DNA of 64,000 nt from Zopfochytrium polystomum (Eukaryota > Chytridiomycota > Chytridiomycetes > Chytridiales > Chytridiaceae): positions 124,001-188,000 of the forward strand of contig JAIVFJ010000059.1 in assembly GCA_025765615.1 (NCBI GenBank), given 5' to 3'. Position 1 is the first letter of the stretch, and each line of letters opens with the position of its first letter. The notes under the pieces are model-generated. The model saw nothing but the letters and a program-made list of their open reading frames with translations. It was not told where the DNA came from and searched no databases. Shown piece by piece: positions 35,680 through 48,390 of this stretch. A program made the translations under genes and the position numbers.

Positions 35680-37305
35680 ACTGCAGGGCGTCTTCCGCTT
35701 TTTTTTTTTTTGGCGTTTGCGGGAAGGCGGGCTGGAGTGCTTGTGTGCGTGTGTGTTTTTGTGTGATCTGTGGTGGGCAAAGAGATTTTTGTCGTTGATC
35801 TCTTTTCAACTTTCTGGACAGGCTTGTCCCCAAATCCACACGGGATCCATAGTATTTTTATGAATGTTTGGGAGCTCGTCCTTGTTGCTCGCGTTATCGT
35901 GGTTTATAGTAGTTTATAGTAGGCGTAGCGACTGTCGTCGTTTTGGGAAGTTGGGAGAGGTAGACGATGGGGTTGTTCATGTGGGGATTGTTCATATGGG
36001 GTTGTTCAGGGTCATATCCTTTTTTCTTCCTTAGGAAAGGGGGGACTTGCGGGCCTCGTTGGAAAGGCTGGTATCAAATTTGGCCGTTGCTCGTAGTTAC
36101 CTCCCGTTTTTTCCATTCTTAAGTGGACACCTAGATATTCTTAAATCCAATTATGGGCTCCGAGGGCCAAGATTGTCTGTCAGGATTTTGTTGAAGAACA
36201 GAGTGCCCAAGTCTGGATTCAACAAGAACCCCAGTGTAACGCCGCCTCGGTTATTAACACGCCAACTTAACGGGATACCCGGAACTTGTGCAGGAGGAGC
36301 AAACTATACCGCCACCGAAACGTCTTGCTCTTGCGAAATATTCCTCCCACCCTCCCTCCAATTCCTTTTTCTGCCTTTGGTGTCCAGCGACATCAAAAGG
36401 TGGGGAAGGTAAAAAAAAAGCTGAAAGAAAAAAGAAGAAGAAAGCACATGGGGTCGAGGGCAGCCTGGCAGCTCAACGACATAAGAATGATGAAAGTCTT
36501 CGAGCTCTCGACTGTGAACAAAGGCGGCGGGGAAAAAAACAAAAAACAAAACAGAAAATGACAAACGCGCTCAACGCGGGTGGAAAGGGGGGAGTGAGGA
36601 AAGAAATGCCGCGGTGGGGCTGACCCCCAGACGCAGGCAAAAAACCAACTGCTTGCCAATACTACTAGTACTATGGGTTGGAAGGCTGGCCGGGCGGAAC
36701 GCAAAAGCAAAAATAAAGGGGGGAAAAAAATAAATTCAGGGGCCATTTCCGGGGCCAAGAGCCCCAAACAAGCGGCGACGAAACAGAAGAGCCGCACACG
36801 GATGGAAGAGGAGCAAGAGGAGGAGGAGAAAGCAGCAAGTTGACGGGGAAAACACACACACACACATCGCTGAAGGAAAAACGGACGCAACGACAGATGC
36901 AAATGAAACGAACAAAGAAGAAGAAACAAGGGAAAAAATAGAGAGCAGGGCAAGCAGAGATGTTTGGCCGCAATGTAGACCGGTGGGAGGGGGAAACGGA
37001 GACGCAAAAACCGAAGAAAAAAAAAAACAAAAGAAAACAGAACCATGTGGGCAGGTCTTCATTTAAGAAAGAGCTTGCAAATCGTCAAAAAAGGACGAGA
37101 AACACACAAAAAAATCAAGAATTCCGCCTGCCTCGGAGAAGAAAAGGACGGATTTAAAGTGCTGAGTGCGGAACTTAGAAGCCACGAAGAGTAAGTACCT
37201 TTGCGTCATACACACGTGCGTGGAGGGCAAATGCTGGGGGGGGGGGGGGGATATTTTCAGAGAGAAGAGGCAAGAGTACGAGGGGGTGATGGGCTGACGT
37301 TCACA
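35680..37305. other. intergenic, no gene seen
   Basis: AT-richer than the flanks, with many A runs. A plus frame of 121 codons at 36047-36412 has no recognisable features. Poly-G of about 12 lies near 37238. Confidence 0.55.
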
Positions 37306-38847
37306 TCAGCCCCACTTGATGTTGTTGGGGTCTGATACGTCCAACCGCGAGACAAAAAGTTCGATCGAGGCCTGGTTCTGGGCCAGATTGTCCATAAACG
37401 TCTTGGCCATCCACCCTTCGATCGCCTTGATCGCGCGTCCGACCGCGGGGCCCTTCAGCTGCGGGTGGTGCTTCAGCACAAGATCTCCGAGCTTGACTTC
37501 TTTGGGCTTCATCGGCGCTGACGACAAGCGCTTCAGCCCCGTCGCGCGCTTGGCGACCAGAGTGGAAGTCAGGGGGACGGGCTCCGGGAGCGGGTGCCAG
37601 GAAGAGATTGTATCCGCATCCCGCGACCGGGCTCCCACTGCCACATAGAGAGTCGCGTGGGGGGTAATGCCTTCCGGGGTGGGTATCACCGGGAGCGGCC
37701 GGGCAGGCACGGCATCGTCCTCCGGTGCTGCAGCTCCATGCGCCAGTTCCACTTTGACCGCCACGACACGGTTAACGACTGACCCCACTGCCACAGCCCG
37801 AAGGTGAACAGTAGCGCCCAAGCCACCAAGACACTCGATTGCAGCGGGGGTGGCCTCCCCAAGGCACAGCATGACGTGGTCGGCCCGAGTTGACCACACG
37901 ACGGACGAAACAGTTGGCGCAGTGGAATTGGAGGACGCCGAGCGGTGGATGGGGACCGGTCGCTGAGACGGGGGCATGGAAACAGCCTCGAGTAGAGCTG
38001 CACGCGATGAAGAATCGAGCTGCAGGGCCGTGTACTGTGTCACCTCGACCGGCTCCAACAGGGACCGAAAGACGGAAGCTGATCCACGGCGGCACATCCC
38101 AGGGGCGGCATTGGGACGAGAAGAGCCGGCAGGTGCAGTTGTGGTCGGAAGGGGTGGCAGCACTCTCGGGCGTCGAGACGAGGATGAAGAAGATGACGAA
38201 GACAGGGCTGATGATGTTGAGGATGCTTGAGCTAGGCTGTAATCGGACTCGGGTTCGGCCACGACCGGGGTGGACGGTTCGAGCGGGGAGGCGGTGCCGT
38301 CCGATGCGGCGCTTTCGGGATCGGACGAGGCGGCGGCCATTGCGGTCGAGAGTTTCTGGAAGGCCTGCTCCCGTTCCCGCGCGGCAATGACGCGGGCATT
38401 CGACCTGGCGACCATATCCATGACGAGCTGCTTCTCGAGGTCTTTCGGCATACGCTTTTCGTGGTCGGGGGTGTGAATGACATGGTGCAGGGTGTAGGAG
38501 GCGAGGCGGCCGGAGGCGCAGAGAGCAGACAGTTCCTTCGCAAACAGGTCCAGGTGGCGCTTGCGGTCGTCCCAGATTTCGATGTGAGAGAGCGAGGGAA
38601 AGCACTTGAGGAAGTTTGCAATGACGGCCAGCTTGTAGTCGAGGGTCGTGAGGAATTTCCGCGCACCGGCCGAGTCGGAGACCTCTTTGAGAAAGACCCT
38701 GTGTGTGTGTGTGTGTGTGTATGTGTGTGTGTGTGTGTGTGTTTGTGAGTGTGCGACGCTTTTGCGCCAGTCTTTTCAACAAGGCTGGTGGGGTGAGAGG
38801 GTTGTGACTGGGTATGACTCGAGTTGGCATAGGAAGGTAGACCCGGT

Positions 38848-38878
<31 letters not shown>

Positions 38879-39954
38879 GTCTCTCTCTCTCCGCTCCTTC
38901 TGTTATCGTTCGGGCTTGTCCTGCGCCGCTTAATGCCGGAAAGGTGCCAGAGATGCCACAAATGCCGCCGCAAAAAGGGACGAGGTGGAGAGACAGAGAG
39001 AGAGAGAGACAGAGAGAGACAGACAGAAACGACAGAGACAGCCTGCCTCTCACGAGAACGCCACATCATCTGCTGCAACTATCAAAGGGAGAGGGACAGG
39101 GACAGGGGTGGAAACAAGACGACGACAACAACAATAACAACAACAAGACGACCAAGACACGAACGTACATGTCAAAGCTGATGGGGTCCGAGGGATCGGC
39201 CAGGTCCACCAGTGATCGGATCCTCCGGTAGAACAAGTCGTGGCGGCGGCCCGTCAGCAGCACGCGGATCGAGTGCTCCTCCTCGCGCATGGCCCTGCGC
39301 ACGTCCGCGAGCACGTCCGCGTCCCACCACGACAGGTCCGGCTGCTCTGGCACGTACGGCGCGCTGAGCGTGCGCGGCTCCGTGAACCAGCCGCAGTCCG
39401 AGATGAGAGCACCGTGCAGATCCGACGCCCACACCTCGGGGTTGGGCAGCGGCGACCGAAACAGCGTCGAGTCGAAGTCAAAGATGCACAGCCGCGTCAT
39501 TGGCTTCTGCTGCTCCTGCTCCTGCTGCGGTTGGTGGTTGCCGTCGACAGCGACGTGGACGTCGACGTCAGGCGGCTGTGCGTCATCGGCGGCCGGTGCC
39601 GCCGAACCCTTCTCCTGGAAAGGGAAAGTGGAATAAGACGAAGAAGGAGGAGGCGTGGAGGATCTAGAACGGCGGCTGTTGCTGCTGCTGCTGCTGCGGC
39701 GGCGGCGGCGGCCAATCGAGCCGTCCGGAAGAGTGAAGGCTTTGTCGCGAAGGAACTCTGCCGATTGACGAACGCTTTGCCGTGAGACCGTTGCGACAAA
39801 CCAACAACCAAAAAAAAAAGGGCATACCTTGAGTGGCAGTCTCAAAGAAAAAGGAGGAGGACGAAGAGGGCGCAGGTTGTGGTGGTCGGTTCGTCGTTAT
39901 TGTTGTTGTGGTTGTCGCTGAGGCGGGGCGAGAAGCGGCGGCCATCGTCACCAT
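37306..39954 (-). CDS. HAD-domain protein of the 'Swiss army knife RNA repair-like' family
   Basis: Exons 39954-39828, 39757-39169 and 38698-37306 (phases 1 and 2) give 702 residues. After a low-complexity N-terminus with Ser and Arg runs comes the HAD fold: LCIFDFDSTLFRSPLPNP with the nucleophile DxD, a GWF patch, LLTGRRHDLF (motif II Thr) and, in exon 3, HIEIWDDRKRHLDLF (acidic motif). This architecture is typical of the fungal family predicted to act in RNA repair. The C-terminal third has ITPHATLYVAVG and KLGDLVLKHHPQLKG, conserved-looking but unassigned. The acceptor before exon 3 lies directly in a (CA)n run. Activity is predicted, not shown. Confidence 0.78.
38701..38752. repeat. (GT)n microsatellite forming a splice acceptor
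   Basis: On the gene (minus) strand the (CA)n run supplies the CAG acceptor of exon 3 of the HAD gene. Confidence 0.9.
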
Positions 39955-40202
39955 GGCCGGGCGATCCGTTCGCCTTTGGGTTTTTCGATTGATTTCCGTG
40001 GGAAGGAGGAGGATGGTCGGGCCTTCAACGGGGTGGAGGGGGGTTGTGCTGCAAAGGTGAACAGGCGACGATGATGACGACGATGAATCAGTCGCTTGTT
40101 TGACGGCGAATGCTGAGTATTTCTATTTGCGGTTTTCCTTTTGGTTGTGTGTGAAGTAGGAGGGAGTCTGTCTTTGTCTGTCTGTCAATCTGTCTGCCTG
40201 CA

Positions 40203-40237
<35 letters not shown>

Positions 40238-40775
40238 TTGTTGTCTCTATCTCTCACTGTCTCTCCCCCTCTCTTTCAGCCTTTGCCATGCAGTCTCTCA
40301 GTCACCAGCAGTCAAGTCCTCGCCCTGAAATTTTCCCTTTTTTGTTTTTGTTATATACTTTCATTGTAGGCGAGGAAAGAGACAGAGGCAGCGGCTGCAA
40401 AGAAATTCACTGAGGGGCTGCGCACCGCGGCAAAGCTCCCGCAAAAGAGGAAAGAGAACCAAAAAACAACGCCAAAGAGAGAGGAAGAGAGAGAGGCTGA
40501 CGGAGAAGGTTGACAGAGGAGGCCGGGAAAACGGGAAATCTCAAAAAAAAAAAAAAAAAAAAACCAGACAAGAAGCCTTGGCGGAATGGGAAGGACAGCA
40601 ACTGCTAGCTCTGCAACCACATTCCCACTTCGAGCCCAGGGCAGGCCATAATGTGTACGCCAAGAGGAGAGCACGGAGATTGGATGCGACCAACAACATC
40701 AAAGTGTTGGAAAGAGATCTGTCAACCCAAAGACTCCTCAGATGGAAGACTATGTTGCATTCATCAAATTCTGTG
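39955..40775. other. intergenic, microsatellite-rich
   Basis: CT/GT tetranucleotide and (CT)n tracts at 40160-40270 and an A run at 40543-40563. No gene seen. Confidence 0.6.
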
Positions 40776-41181
40776 CCAGTTCTTTTTCAGTAATCATGTC
40801 CAAATTTTGCGTACCTCAATTATAGGATCAGAAGTAAAACCTTTTATTTCCACCCCCAAAAAAAAAAACAAATACAAAATTCAAAGGTATCAACACTGAC
40901 TCCCAGAGAGGTGGTATCGATTTAACACCTATCAAAAAGAACAAGAAGCATTCCATTGTTTGGTCAAAAGCTTGTTCGAGGTAACATAGTCACATGTTTT
41001 CACCTTAATCACACTTAAACCCCTCCACTACCTATTAGGAAAGAAAAATACTGTGATGGTCATTGGAAGTGGCACCAAATTCTTTTCAAATCCTGCCACA
41101 TCCTCCCATCTACGTGGTTGCCCCACACCAACGTTGCGGGTGCTTATCGACAGTGTGTTGAAGCCGCAAAGTTAATGATTA

Positions 41182-42100
41182 TCACACACATACTTGTGTG
41201 GTTGATTCGGGCAGAGGTTCTCCCTGTGTGAAGAAGAAGCTCCTCCATTCTTTCCTGATTCTTTCATGGAGCTCCAAGTTCGACTTTGGTGCAGTCTCAT
41301 AGGAATTTAGCTTCTGCTTTACGATATTCCAAGTGTGCTCAATTGGATTAATGTCAGGAGACTGAGAGGGCCACTGAAAAACACGAAATCCATCACTGTT
41401 GAGCCATTCCTTTGAGTATTTGTAAGTGTGCTTAGGGTTGTTGTCATGCTGAAATATGACATCCTGGAATTTGAGGCTGCACTCATCAAGGCTGGGGATG
41501 AGATTGTTCTCCAGAATAGTCACATACTGCTCAGAGTTCATTGTGCGTTTGATGAATGCAAGCTGCAAGACACCAGACCAAGCAATGGCACCCCAAACCA
41601 TTTGAGATCTGCTGCCAAATGTTTTTGTTGGTTGGATGTGCTGTTCTTGCAGTGGTGTTCCAGGAACTCTCCAAGCATGTGTCATGCTGTCTGATCCTCC
41701 ATATTGATCTTTGACTCATCTGACCAAATGACGCATTTGAAGTCCTCAACTGTCCAGTTTGGGACTGAAGGGCAAACTTGAGTCGGACGTTCTTGTGTTT
41801 CGGTGTGAGAGCCAGCCGCTTTTTCTTCTGTAACCCTTTGAGACCAGTCTCTCGGAGCAAGTGCCTGACTGTCTCAGGTGAGACAGTCTTGCAAGTATCC
41901 TGGACACTTTTCGGCCAGCTGCACTGCAGTTTTGGTCTCTCCTGATGTGATCTCCTGCACAAATTGGCGTTTTTGTGGAGACATGAGCTTGCGAGGAAGG
42001 ATGTTTTCGATGTCTGGACGTTCTGTTGCGCGAATGCAGTCAACAGTACGAGCTCCAACTTTCACATTGGTGACAATTTGGCAGCTTGAGTGGGCTTGGT
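41182..42100 (-). pseudogene. Tc1-type transposase, broken
   Basis: Minus-strand remnant of a DD34E transposase. In order: an N-terminal helix-turn-helix remnant (ending about 41880), ETVRHLLRETGLKGL, VIWSDESK with the first catalytic Asp (about 41730), FQHDNNPKHT with the second Asp, and WPSQSPDINPIEHTW with the Glu; the last two are exactly 34 residues apart. At least two frame changes lie between the pieces, so no functional enzyme is encoded. Possible degenerate terminal repeats (a shared ATGTCCA..TTTG..CG core) lie near 40790 and 42285. This is a different Tc1 lineage from the 48.3-kb copy. Confidence 0.85.
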
Positions 42101-42329
42101 TGAGAAGATTTAAAATATTGTTTTTTTTTTGTCAAGCGGGATGGGTTTCATGCCTGTTTCTCTGGAGCTGTGTGAATCCAACAAGGCCGTTGGATCCTAC
42201 AGCACACTCCTCTTTATAAATGTGTTTGAAATGTGGAAAAAGTTTGGTGGAAATTTTGGAAAATTGGGGATTGCGATCAAAGTGGACATTTTTCCATTAT
42301 GGGCACACAAATTGCGCCAATGGATCGAG

Positions 42330-43744
42330 TTTGCTTGGATTGCTTGATCTCCTTCTGCAACAATCTTGGTGCTTTCTAATTCAGGCAACACATTCTCACA
42401 CCAACTGACTGCAAGTGCACCAAACCCTACGCAAAAACCTTCACTGATGCGTTTGTGGGAGCTGGGGAGAATCGCTTCCCATGCGAGAGGACTCGAGATC
42501 GGCAGTGGGGGGAGGGTGCGCCGACCCCCACCCACCACACCCCAGGGGGATTGCACGCAAGGCCATCCACCTGCATCTCACTACTCCTATATTCACAAGC
42601 CTGCAGGGGGAATCGCATCCCATGCGGTGGACTGGCCAAGCACGGCGCTGCGATTGCTCGCAGCGCTGTCGGGCGCGCTGCACGCCGACGGGTCAACCCG
42701 ATGTGAGACTGTGCTCTCTAAATCCTCACCCTGGGCTATGGGTGGCAAATAGAGCAATGACCTAAATACCAATCCTGAAAGGTGAAAAAGGGCAAAAAGG
42801 AGATGTCTAGGGGTCACTAGACAGGACAACGTATTTGGAGTCTTAAGAAGCCCAAGAGACACAAAGAAACTCTCTTACTACACACAAAGAGAAGACTCTC
42901 ACACTCAGACCAAAGGCAACTGTGAAAAGGTGGCACACCAGCAAAGAATGTGCAGGGTTCTCTGGTCCATGACACAGAGTGGGCCCAATGGGAGGCAAAA
43001 GCCAAAGCCAAAAGGGACTGGGAAATCCAGTAACAATGCTGGAGGCTCAAGATGCAGCAAGCTCCAGGGAGCAGCACTAAGTGCAGCACTCCAATCCAAC
43101 TGAAGAACAAGAGAGTGGGGAGGAAAGTGGCCAGACCCTGGTCTGTTGGAGCCACCACCATGGAGCAAGGCTCCCTCTCTGTCAAAGAGAAGCCCTAAGT
43201 TGGAGGGGGTTGGACACAGAGAGAAGGAACAGTTAGTGTGCAGAGGTGTCTGTTGAATTAAATCAGAACTGTTTTCCACTTAAAAGAACCAGACACAACT
43301 TGTCTCACTCCAAGGAGAAGTTCCAACTCAATCCAAGGAGGGGGCACACAGGGGTGGGAGACAGTGGGACTCTTCTTACTTCATCCTACTAGGACACAGA
43401 CATCTGCTTCACCAAGCCAGAGGAATTCCCTATCTTAGAAGCAAGGAAGGTTAACACCCACTCCCTCACCCAAATGTGGCACCATGACATCACAGGCATT
43501 AATCTGAGAGAGAGGGTCTGAACCCAGTGAAGACCAGGCCCACCAGAGGCCACAGGAGCCAACAGCCAGGGAGGAGGGGGCATACCTGAGAGACCATTCC
43601 TGCAGCAGTACCTGACCAGACAGCTCATTCATATCCCCTTGAGAGACCTGGATTTGACTAGATGTATTGACAGGAACCTAGAGGCACCACCACAGATTTA
43701 CCCTCCATCCTTCCATCACCAAGTGGCTCCTACCCAGTCCAACC
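42330..43744. other. no gene seen; possible non-coding mobile sequence
   Basis: Composition and codon pattern differ from the GC-rich genes. Two similar GAATCGC(T)TCCCATGCG segments occur at about 42470 and 42610. No transposase or reverse transcriptase motifs are visible. Confidence 0.4.
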
Positions 43745-43835
43745 TAAACAGCATGCAGAAATGGTGAGGTGCACTGGGGCTTGAACCCAGCACACTGCCA
43801 TGATGGCCAAGAGGACTTCAACCTTCTGTCACACA
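43745..43835 (-). repeat. tRNA-like sequence, probable SINE head
   Basis: On the minus strand a perfect T-arm, CTGGG-TTCAAGC-CCCAG (5-bp stem, 7-nt loop with the TTCRANY B-box core), is followed by a 3' half that pairs 6 of 7 with TGGTGTG upstream, like an acceptor stem. The anticodon arm is degenerate, so it is not a working tRNA. A tRNA-derived SINE is the likely source. Confidence 0.45.
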
Positions 43836-45371
43836 CCAGGGGACTGCCACCCCCAGCTCTACATACAGTCAGGAAGAAAAGGGCAGGCAAGGCAACTTCA
43901 GGCACAGGTTCACACACTCAACAAGATGGGGGGCAGCTGCTTAAATAGGAAAGGGTTGGAATCAGCAGGGTGAAGGAAGAAGGAAGGGAAAAGAGGGGAA
44001 AACATATACAAAAGAACAAAACAATAAATAAAACAGCAAAGAAGAGAGAGGAGGAGTGAGTCACCAAGAAATGGGGCTGAGCCAGCCAAACAAGGAAGAC
44101 AGCCCAGAAAATCATGGAGCATTTCTTGGCAAACAGAGTGGAGAGGGCTGGCAAGAAATGATTGGTGCAGATAAGAAGACAGTCACTCTCAGCCACACAA
44201 GAAAGAAAAGACACAGACAGAGACAACAAGGAATAAATAAAAGAGAAAATAGGAAAAACAGGAAAAACAGGATAAATTACTAATTGGAAAAATAAGTAAA
44301 AATCACCAATGAAAAGATAAAGAAAAACCCTGTGATCTCATACCCTTTTATGAGGTATTACATCATGGTAGCAGGTGGCCCGTCGGGTGGAAATCGTAGA
44401 GAATTGGCAGAATACATCTTTCAGACTTTAACAGCTGCGACCCAAAACACTGTGGCAGTGGTGAATGACAATTTAAGCCGAACGATTGGTTTCTTGTGCA
44501 AGTTGGAAATTTATTGGGCTATATTCGTCTTGCACTGTCCTCATTTCTAGCTCTCGAGACTTTCAAAGATTACTCTCAGACGTGCAATGCATCTTCATGA
44601 ACCATTTTAATGCGAGAAAGATTAGAGAAAAACGTCAGTGTTCTGGGTGACATGATTTTCTCAAATCTGGGGAGTTCGGTGCAGTGCGGGACACCAAGGT
44701 ACTGTGAGCTCACAAAGTTTCACGTGGCCGGAAAAGGAAGAGGAAAAGCTCAGGGGCTCCAGCTAAATACTCGGACTTGAGATTAGGAGGAGGCGGTTAC
44801 AAAGGGTGCACTGGGCAGAGGCGGCGACGAGAAGACGTAGGGTACGCGGAAGAGGACGATGATGGGGATGAGAACGAGTAGGAGGACGACGAGGAGGACG
44901 CGACGCACCGCCTCCACCGACTGATTTGTACAGCTCCTAGAAGGTTTGGCCCGCGCCGCGGTTATCCATGGCTGGATGCTGTTGGTAATGGGAGCCGATC
45001 GTGCGTGGGCGCTCGTGGGCTGCGCGTTTCCACCCCCCCGAGATCACGATGTGCTCTCGCTGTACGGTAAAAGCGACCCCAGATTCGATGGATCGTTTCC
45101 CAGTGTCAGTGTCGCAAAAAATCGAGTGGTGTTGCCAACCATTCATTCATTTTGAAACCCACAGTGCCGTGATACCCGCAGCTTCTTCTAACACACACTG
45201 ACACACACACACACTCACACACTCACACACTCTCACTCTCCCTCCTGGACGGGCAGGCAGCAGCGACTCTCACTACCCCCCCCGCACCACCCGTGATCTA
45301 TCTGCATCTCACCGCCGCGCCGCAGCGCGAAAAAAACAGGACAGCCCCCGCCTAACCCCACCGCACACCAG
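43836..45371. other. no gene seen
   Basis: AT-rich sequence to about 44660, then GC-rich sequence leading into the SWIM/RING gene. A 72-codon plus frame at 44332-44550 has no recognisable features. CA-repeat at 45198-45240. Confidence 0.45.
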
Positions 45372-47187
45372 ATGCCGCCGTCTCCAACCAAGAAGAAGGG
45401 CAAACGAAAGATCATCGACCTCACCAATGACGACGACGATGACGACAGGTGGAACCGCCCCCAGCCGCCACCACCGCCCCGCCGCAGGGCCTCGCCGGTG
45501 GCGCAGCCTCGCTTGCGGCGCTCCGGCACGTCATCGTCGTCGTCCTCATCGTCGTCGTCGAGGCTCACGGCGGCACCGTCGCCGTCGTCGTCGTCGTCTT
45601 TGCGCCCCGGCTCGTTCCCATCGTTCATGTCCTCCTCGTCCTCCTTCTCCTCCTCCTCCGCGTCGTCGTCCTCCAGGTCCAGAGGCCCGCTCGCGCCCCG
45701 GCCCGCAATCCCCCTCCTCCGGCGACGGTTCTCGCGCCAACATTGCAACAACAGCAGCAGCAGCAGTCTTCGGGCGAAAAGGGCAGCGCGGGTCGAAGGG
45801 GTACGCGGTGCCAGCGGTGGAGCCGGAGGAGCGAAGGGCTACCAGGTTTCGTGCGGCGCCGTCGGCTCACGTCAGGGAGAGGGTGGGTTAGCGTGCGTCA
45901 GTGTGTGAGCGTGTGGTTGTGTGTGTCTGTCTTGCAATGATGAGAGAAACCATCCAACCCTCTGTCCAACCCCCGACCTAGATTTCCCGCGCGCAGACGC
46001 AGCGCATGTACCTCGTCGAGCGGGACGCCGCTCGACACCCACCACCACGTCTTTGCCGTGCTCGGCTCGACGGCAACGTCTACACCGTGCAGGTCTGCCA
46101 ACACCCGGTCTGCGACTGCCCGGATTTCGACAGGGGCTACTTGTGCAAGCACCTGGTGAGTGTGTAAAAAGTATGCTCCATGCCCCCTACCGTGTGTGAT
46201 TTCGGGGCTTTTTTTTCATTTTTATTTTTATTTTATTTTCATTTTTTTTGGTGGAAATGGTAGCCGGGAGGGCGTGTGAAAACGGTTTAACCCCACCACC
46301 ACTTTTGCAGCTGTTCGTCTACCTCAAGGTGCTGCGATTATCGTCGGACGACCCGCTCGTCTGGCAAACCTCGCTGCTTCGCCTCGAGCTCGCGTCCATG
46401 CTGCAACTGTCCAGCGACCCGCGCGCCACCGCAAACCGCGCCGTCGTCAAGACGTACCGTGCCATCGTCCGCACGCAGTCCGGGGAGGAGGCAGGCGAAA
46501 ACCACGACGAGGACGAGGACGACGACGACGACGAGGACACGGTTGTGCGGCAGAAACCCCTCGACGGCGCGTCGTGCCCGATCTGCTTCGACGCCTTCCG
46601 CGGCCGCTCCGGCGCCGACGCCGTCGTCGTGTGGTGCCGCGCCAGCTGCGGCAACAACATCCACGCCGCGTGCTTTGAAAAGTGGCGACGCGCCAAGCTG
46701 CGCACCGGCGCGCGCGTCGACTGCGTCTGCTGTCGCGCAGCGTGGGTCGCCGGAGATACAGAGAACGCGCCGGCGGCGCCGGCGGTCGGGTCCCGTGAGG
46801 GGTACTTGAATATGGGCGGGTTGGCGCGGTTGCCGACGGTGCGAGGTGGGTGTTTGGGGTGCGGGGTTTTTGTGTGTGTGTGATGGGTTGGGAGAATGAG
46901 GCGAGCGACTCGTATGTGTGGCTTGGGGGATGCGCGCCACATTCGACAGACTGTCGCATCAGCAGCAAGCAGCTGCATATTTTTTTGGGCCTCTTTTTTT
47001 CCCGGCTTGCGCTGTGCTGACGGCCCGCACTTCTTCGTTTCCAGACACGTCCAGCTACAAAGGGTTTTGGCGGGACAGATACGAAGGAGAAGACTACGAA
47101 GACGACGAAGACAACCACTACTACAACAGCCACTATTACGACGACGAGGACGAGGAAGAGGAGGAGAACGACTGGTCTTACTGGTGA
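45372..47187 (+). CDS. SWIM- and RING-finger protein (ZSWIM2-like E3 ubiquitin ligase)
   Basis: Exons 45372 to about 45885, 45982-46155, 46311-46845 and 47045-47187; the last three join in phases 0 and 1. The SWIM finger CxC-x8-CxH is complete (VCDCPDFDRGYLCKH, split just after by intron 2), then LFVYLKVLRLS, as in fungal SWIM-RING proteins. A RING-type finger follows (CPICFDAF ... WCRASCGNNIHAACFEKW ... CVCC), predicting ubiquitin ligase activity. The C-terminus is Tyr/Asp/Glu-rich (NHYYNSHYYDDEDEEEE). The N-terminus is Ser-rich low complexity from MPPSPTKKKGKRK; a one-base frame change before EERRATRFRAAPSAHVRER is needed to reach exon 2, so exon 1 holds an indel or a missed intron. Confidence 0.8.
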
Positions 47188-48271
47188 ACGGTTGCAAGAC
47201 AGCGGCCGCCTTTCTCTTTTCAGTTTTCGTTTTTTTTTTAAATCCATTTTGTCTTTTGGTGTTGTGAATCCTGCCCTCCCTTTTGGTCTATGCACTTTGC
47301 CAACTATATTTTTTTTTTTTTTGAGAAGAATATGTGTATCTGTGTACATGTACATATATACAATATTTTCGGCACTACACAAAGAATTCTTTCCTCGTTC
47401 AGGATTCCAGCCAACAAAGCTTCTTCAATTATCAATATTTCAAGCTGAAACTTCGTACACTGTTCGACCAATGCCGGAGCGTAGCGTTAGTAGATGGAGT
47501 CGGTGACTTTATTAAAATTAAACAGGACCTCTCTCAGGGTAAAATGCATTTTTACTCGATACCCAATGAAATTCTCATATTCATTGCTTTTTGCAACCTT
47601 GTGAAACTACTGCAAGTGACAGAGAGCATTACAGCTTTCTTTGGCTTAATGAATCATCTACTATCATTTTCCTTCTCTTTTACTCTTTGCCGCTCGATCA
47701 AGTGTCCGCGATTATGTTACACTTGCAAAACACGAGGAACAGCTAAGTTCCAATATTGAGTGGACCACCAGGGGAGGAATCATCAAAAAGTGGCAGAGCG
47801 TGCTCTGCCTATGTCCAAAATTTTTACGCTGAAATATTGAAAACCACGAATTCGATACGTGAGACGTTTATTGATGTTCAGCTAGTGCCAAAAACATTTG
47901 TTCCCTCCCCCTTTTACCATCCTCCACGCCCGAATCTGGACTTTGCCCGTCGTATTAGTCCAAACGGTCAAGTGCTATCGTTCAAGCTCTGTCTTGTTTG
48001 ATTTCTTGCTTGAACCCACCTCGATGCTTTTTCCCTCATTCGCATTTGCTAGCCGTCGTCGAGCTCGGGTCTTCTTTTTTCCGCCACCAGTCCACTATTG
48101 GAACCTTGTCGTTTGATTTTAGTCGACGCTGATTCCCTCTACCGTTGACAACAACAACATTCTTAGCATTATGATGATCTTTTTTTCCTCGCTATCCCTG
48201 AATCAATTTCTCGAGGAGCGACACAACATTTTCAGCCATCAACATTAACCATCATCATCAGAGACCTGACG
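47188..48271. other. 3' flank and spacer, no gene seen
   Basis: T-rich 3' flank of the SWIM/RING gene followed by AT-rich sequence. A 141-codon plus frame (47334-47759) is hydrophobic and irregular, with no domain. Confidence 0.5.
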
Positions 48272-48390
48272 TACAGGGGGAGGACAAAGGGTTCCAGGCA
48301 CCCACTGTGCCACTCGCCACCACCAGCTCGTCGATCTGCACTGACATTGACGATCTCACCAAACCTGGAGCAATCGCCTCGAGATTTGAC

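Noticed and set aside
36393..37062. Hydrophobic minus frames near 36.4-37.0 kb
   Set aside because: Phe/Leu/Ser-rich because of A-rich plus strand; no start context, splice sites or family.
42427..42862. Near-repeats around CCCATGCG at 42.47 and 42.61 kb considered as a CRISPR-like or tandem array
   Set aside because: Only two imperfect copies with unequal spacing; not an array.
45546..45751. Minus-strand acidic and Arg-rich frames opposite the SWIM/RING N-terminus
   Set aside because: Complement of Ser/Asp codon repeats in the real gene.
47334..47759. 141-codon plus frame after the SWIM/RING gene
   Set aside because: Irregular composition, no domain, and AT-rich 3' flank sequence.
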